Origin: Susulua sp964590995
GTDB taxonomy: Bacteria > Omnitrophota > Gorgyraeia > Duberdicusellales > 4484-171
NCBI GenBank assembly: GCA_964590995.1
Contig: CAZPYY010000049.1
Span: 1 to 7,494 of the forward strand
Length of the DNA stretch: 7,494 bases
Reading direction: 5' to 3'
Both the position numbers and the translations under genes were made by a program. Below the pieces are notes generated by a model. The model had not been told where the DNA came from. It did not search any database and was given only the letters and a program-made list of their open reading frames with translations. Shown here piece after piece: positions 6,688-7,494 of this stretch (the first letter of the stretch is position 1; each line of letters begins with the position of its first letter).

Positions 6688-7494
6688 TTCCCTTCGTTAT
6701 CTTTAATCCATTTATATATATCTTCCAATATCTTCTTCGCATCTCTTTTCGGTTTCCAACCTACATCCTTATTTACTTCTCTATTATCAGTTATATAAAT
6801 AGCTAAATCTGCCGGGCGAGTCTCTTCTTCTAAACCAATATCAATCTTATTCTTGGTAATCTCTTCACATAACTTTGTGGCCTCAAGAAGTGATAAACTC
6901 ACCTCTTTACCTCCGCCGACATTATAAGTTTTGCCATTAACCCTATCCATCGAGTTAATCTGTAAATCTATCAGATCAAAAAGATCATCAACATGGAGAA
7001 GGTCTCTTACTTGCTTACCATTGCCGCCAAAACCAATGTAGCTAAGTGACTTCTTAAAATAATGTTTTAGCATCCAGAAGGTAAATACACCCTGATCAAC
7101 TTTGCCAAATTGCCAGGGACCAGCTATAACCGCACACCTATTGATTACTCCCTTTAAACCATACATTGCGATATATTCATTAAGGAGAATCTCCGAGCAG
7201 AATTTTGTTGCTCCATACATAGAACGTATTCCGGAAATAGGAAAATCTACGCCAATACCCTCTTCGGAAAAACCAACAATGTTATTACTCCCCGGCTCTT
7301 CCCAAACAAATCTTGTTTCATCCTCTTTAACTTTAAGCCGGTTGATTACATCATAAGGATATACCCTACTGGTTGAAAGAAATACAAGGTCAGCTTTGCT
7401 CTTACGAGCTGCTTCCAAACAATTAATTGTTCCCACAAGATTAGTATCGATTATATAGCGGGGGCTTTCACCATAGCCAGCTAAGACTGAAGGC
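6669..7494 (-). CDS. SDR-family NAD-dependent nucleotide-sugar epimerase, CDP-paratose 2-epimerase-like, N-terminus missing
   Basis: The frame is open to the right edge, giving 274 residues; the GTG at 7436 is internal, because the codons upstream of it continue the family sequence (PSVLAGYGESPRY, then IDTNLVGTINCLE). The N-terminal NAD-binding GxxGxxG region lies beyond the window. Visible parts of the extended SDR fold are FLSTSRVYP with the catalytic Ser/Thr, SMYGATK with the catalytic Tyr-xxx-Lys pair (fragment Y93/K97), NRCAVIAGPWQFGKVDQG, and YIGFGGNGKQVRDLLHVDDL. This last pair of motifs is typical of the CDP-paratose/tyvelose 2-epimerase (RfbE) group within the GDP/UDP-sugar epimerase superfamily. 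The enzyme probably inverts a ring carbon of a nucleotide sugar; the true substrate here need not be CDP-paratose, because no CDP-sugar genes are visible. The last residues (about NLKLIT) are encoded by a 7-bp repeat array and look like a late extension. The aminotransferase follows after 15 bases. Confidence 0.88.
   Translation of the reverse strand, partial: PSVLAGYGESPRYIIDTNLVGTINCLEAARKSKADLVFLSTSRVYPYDVINRLKVKEDETRFVWEEPGSNNIVGFSEEGIGVDFPISGIRSMYGATKFCSEILLNEYIAMYGLKGVINRCAVIAGPWQFGKVDQGVFTFWMLKHYFKKSLSYIGFGGNGKQVRDLLHVDDLFDLIDLQINSMDRVNGKTYNVGGGKEVSLSLLEATKLCEEITKNKIDIGLEEETRPADLAIYITDNREVNKDVGWKPKRDAKKILEDIYKWIKDNEGNLKLIT

Noticed and set aside
6669..7436. Epimerase starting at the GTG at 7436
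   Set aside because: Codons from 7493 to 7437 in the same frame translate into conserved epimerase sequence, so the GTG is an internal valine and the gene runs off the window.

Overview
The window is AT-rich and gene-dense. All eight recognisable genes lie on the minus strand, with overlaps or gaps of at most about 15 bases, so it reads as the inside of one long operon transcribed from right (base 7494) to left (base 1). Gene content is that of a surface-polysaccharide or glycan locus: nucleotide-sugar modification genes first, glycosyltransferases last. Both end genes are cut by the window edges. No RNA gene, CRISPR array, insertion sequence, internal promoter or terminator could be supported, and no gene-free stretch exceeds about 20 bases. 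The source is a bacterium, probably an uncultured lineage with a low-to-moderate GC genome. The protein families do not fix the phylum.

In transcription order the genes are: (1) an SDR-family NAD-dependent sugar epimerase resembling CDP-paratose/tyvelose 2-epimerases (6669-7494, N-terminus missing); (2) a DegT/DnrJ/EryC1 PLP-dependent sugar aminotransferase (5556-6653); (3) a Gfo/Idh/MocA oxidoreductase (4510-5547); (4) a fusion protein with an N-terminal lipoyl domain, an E3-binding-like domain and a C-terminal PglD/NeuD-type left-handed beta-helix acyltransferase (3366-4520); (5) the alpha subunit (2423-3388) and (6) the beta subunit (1432-2421) of a thiamine-diphosphate 2-oxoacid dehydrogenase E1; (7) a membrane-anchored GT2 glycosyltransferase (418-1416); (8) the N-terminal part of a GT-B/GT4 glycosyltransferase (1-415).

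The highlight is the three-gene module 4-5-6. Normally E1 alpha/beta passes an acyl group to the lipoyl domain of an E2 whose C-terminal CAT-fold domain hands it to CoA. Here the CAT-fold domain is absent. The lipoyl and E3-binding-like domains are instead joined to an acyltransferase of the family that N-acylates amino sugars on nucleotide carriers. Next to the aminotransferase and the sugar dehydrogenase, the simplest hypothesis is a dedicated sugar N-acylation machine: a 2-oxoacid is decarboxylated by E1, its acyl group rides on the lipoyl arm, and the fused acyltransferase places it on the new amino group, perhaps without free acyl-CoA. The domain architecture and operon are seen directly in the sequence. 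The chemistry is inferred. No dihydrolipoamide dehydrogenase (E3) lies in the window, so lipoyl re-oxidation would need an enzyme encoded elsewhere.

A second, smaller oddity is a degenerate 7-bp tandem repeat (6660-6687) that runs from the spacer before the aminotransferase into the last codons of the epimerase.
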